DNA of 6,327 nt from Rhodanobacteraceae bacterium (GTDB taxonomy: Bacteria; Pseudomonadota; Gammaproteobacteria; Xanthomonadales; Rhodanobacteraceae), in NCBI GenBank assembly GCA_012270595.1, contig JAAXIA010000186.1, positions 1-6,327 of the forward strand, given 5' to 3'. Numbering within the stretch: position 1 is the stretch's first letter; every line of letters starts with the position of its first letter. The notes under the pieces are model-generated. The model saw only the letters and a list, made by a program, of their open reading frames with translations, was not told the DNA's origin and did not search any database. Shown piece by piece: positions 5,096 through 6,327 of this stretch. The translations under genes and the position numbers were made by a program.

Positions 5096-5174
5096 GCAAT
5101 TTATGACACACAGCAAAGCTTATTCAGCATTTAATCATGTCAACCAGGCCACGACCGCAGCTCTTAATCTGACC

Positions 5175-6323
5175 TTAACCCGCTCCATTCAGAACAAGCA
5201 GGTGCTCACACACCGCCTCATACAGTGCTGGCAACCGCTCCAGATCAACCACATTCACACATTCGTCCACCTTATGGATACTGGCATTGACCGGACCAAT
5301 CTCAACCACATCGACCCCCAATGGCGCAATGAAACGCCCATCCGACGTACCACCCCCGGTGCTTTGTTCGGGTTCCATTCCACAAAGATCGCGACAAACG
5401 CCAAGCACAACTTCACGTAGACGCCCATCAGGTGGACTGAGGAAAGGTGTACCAGAAAGATTCCAGTCCAAGGTAAAATCCAGAGCATGCCGATGCAGTA
5501 TTCCCTCTACCCGCGTACGCAGATCTTCCTGACGGCTGGCGGTGCCATAACGAAAATTGATCTGCGCCACCAATGTGCCCGGAATGACATTGGTCGCGCC
5601 AGCACCCGCGTTAAGACTGGATACCTGGAATGAGCTAGGCGGAAAATCGGCATTACCTTCATCCCAGCGCTGGGATGTAAGTTCAGCCAGCGCCGAAGCA
5701 AAGGCATGAATGGGGTTAAGCGCCTTCTCCGGGTAAGCCACATGTCCCTGTATACCGCGTACCGTCAGCGTGCCTGAAAGCGAGCCGCGCCGTCCGACGC
5801 GTATCAGATCACCAAGCTGCGCCTTCGCTGAAGGCTCACCCACCACGCACCAGTCCATACGCTCACCGCGCGCACGAAAATCAGCAGCCACCTTGCGCAC
5901 GCCATCGAGGTTGGTTGGACCTTCCTCATCACTGGTTAGCAGCAGTGCCACCCGCCCTGGGTGGTTGGGGTGTACACCGACGAAACGTTCCAATGCCACA
6001 ACCATGGCCGCTACGGATCCCTTCATATCCGCCGCCCCACGACCATAGAGGTAACCTGCGTCCACGCTTGGTGTAAACGGTGGGTAACGCCACGCCGATT
6101 CCGGCCCGCTGGGCACCACGTCGGTGTGACCAAGAAAAGTCAAAGTTGCCCCGCCCTGCCCATGCACCGCCCACAGATTATCTACCTCGCCATAACGCAG
6201 GTGTTCAATACGAAATCCCGCCAAAGCAAGCCTTTCGGCCAGTAGTTGCTGACAACCGGCATCAACAGGCGTCACCGAGCGACGGCGAATGAGTTCACAG
6301 GCAAGATCAAGCACGGTAGACAT
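5175..6323 (-). CDS. dapE: Succinyl-diaminopimelate desuccinylase
   Basis: DapE is a cytoplasmic di-zinc hydrolase of the M20 family. It cleaves N-succinyl-L,L-2,6-diaminopimelate to succinate and L,L-diaminopimelate in the succinylase branch of lysine and peptidoglycan-precursor synthesis. The 382 residues match the usual length of about 375. Metal and catalytic residues are all present: His66 and Asp68 in LGHTDVVP, the bridging Asp99 in GRGAADMKG, catalytic Glu133 and metal-binding Glu134 in TSDEEGP, Glu163 in VVGEPS and His350 in ASIHKVDE. The dimerisation-domain motifs GRRGSLSG and [16 protein letters not shown] and the substrate loop [11 protein letters not shown] are also intact. The ATG at 6323 begins [19 protein letters not shown], in register with the family. 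Only four bases lie upstream in the window, so its ribosome binding site and promoter are not visible. The next gene downstream on the same strand starts about 175 bases on and differs in base composition, so dapE is probably the last gene of its unit. Confidence 0.98.
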   Translation of the reverse strand: MSTVLDLACELIRRRSVTPVDAGCQQLLAERLALAGFRIEHLRYGEVDNLWAVHGQGGATLTFLGHTDVVPSGPESAWRYPPFTPSVDAGYLYGRGAADMKGSVAAMVVALERFVGVHPNHPGRVALLLTSDEEGPTNLDGVRKVAADFRARGERMDWCVVGEPSAKAQLGDLIRVGRRGSLSGTLTVRGIQGHVAYPEKALNPIHAFASALAELTSQRWDEGNADFPPSSFQVSSLNAGAGATNVIPGTLVAQINFRYGTASRQEDLRTRVEGILHRHALDFTLDWNLSGTPFLSPPDGRLREVVLGVCRDLCGMEPEQSTGGGTSDGRFIAPLGVDVVEIGPVNASIHKVDECVNVVDLERLPALYEAVCEHLLVLNGAG

Positions 6324-6327
6324 GGAC

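Noticed and set aside
4706..5134. Plus-strand open frame of 142 codons opposite the AT-rich exported gene
   Set aside because: The minus-strand product has a clean signal peptide and well-placed ribosome binding site; the plus-strand frame runs through the promoter region and lacks domain-like features.
5041..5174. Intrinsic terminator downstream of dapE
   Set aside because: A run of seven T is present on the minus strand, but no GC-rich stem precedes it; the run fits better as part of a promoter spacer.

Overview
This window looks like a stretch of a gammaproteobacterial chromosome. The ribosomal protein L32, FabH and DapE all read like gammaproteobacterial proteins. From memory of the families, and without a search, L32 and DapE sit closest to Xanthomonadales-type proteins. 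Two housekeeping loci, both on the minus strand, frame the window: rpmF followed by fabH (cut by the left edge) at 1-1006, and dapE at 5175-6323. Between them lie about 4 kb of accessory-looking genes.

Layout from left to right: (i) 1-1006, minus strand: rpmF, then a possible 56-codon ORF, then fabH. In the usual yceD-rpmF-plsX-fabH order the phosphate acyltransferase gene plsX would lie between rpmF and fabH; here there are only 167 bases and no plsX-like sequence, and there is no yceD upstream either. (ii) 1007-1183: a non-coding stretch upstream of rpmF with two related palindromic elements and a C6TC6 tract. (iii) 1184-2218, minus: an exported six-repeat beta-propeller-like protein in which every repeat has a cysteine pair; a well-placed ribosome binding site supports a GTG start. 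(iv) 2219-2577: a 359-base divergent intergenic region. (v) 2578-3957, plus: two integral membrane proteins, a TspO/MBR protein and a DUF1295 protein related to the steroid 5-alpha-reductase fold, probably one operon. (vi) 3965-4999, minus: two small predicted exported, cysteine-containing proteins of unknown function. They are noticeably AT-richer than their surroundings and share a spaced-cysteine and aromatic pattern suggesting that they are diverged paralogues. (vii) 5175-6323, minus: complete dapE.

Roles: fabH starts fatty-acid synthesis, rpmF supplies a ribosomal protein, and dapE serves lysine and diaminopimelate synthesis. The TspO-DUF1295 pair belongs to membrane, tetrapyrrole or lipid stress physiology, but no substrate can be read from sequence. 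The propeller and the two small exported proteins are disulphide-type envelope or secreted proteins. I see no transposase, integrase, tRNA, rRNA or CRISPR array, and no convincing intrinsic terminator. The most interesting material is the pair of exported cysteine proteins, the cysteine-paired propeller, the missing plsX with a small ORF in its place, and the duplicated palindrome upstream of rpmF.
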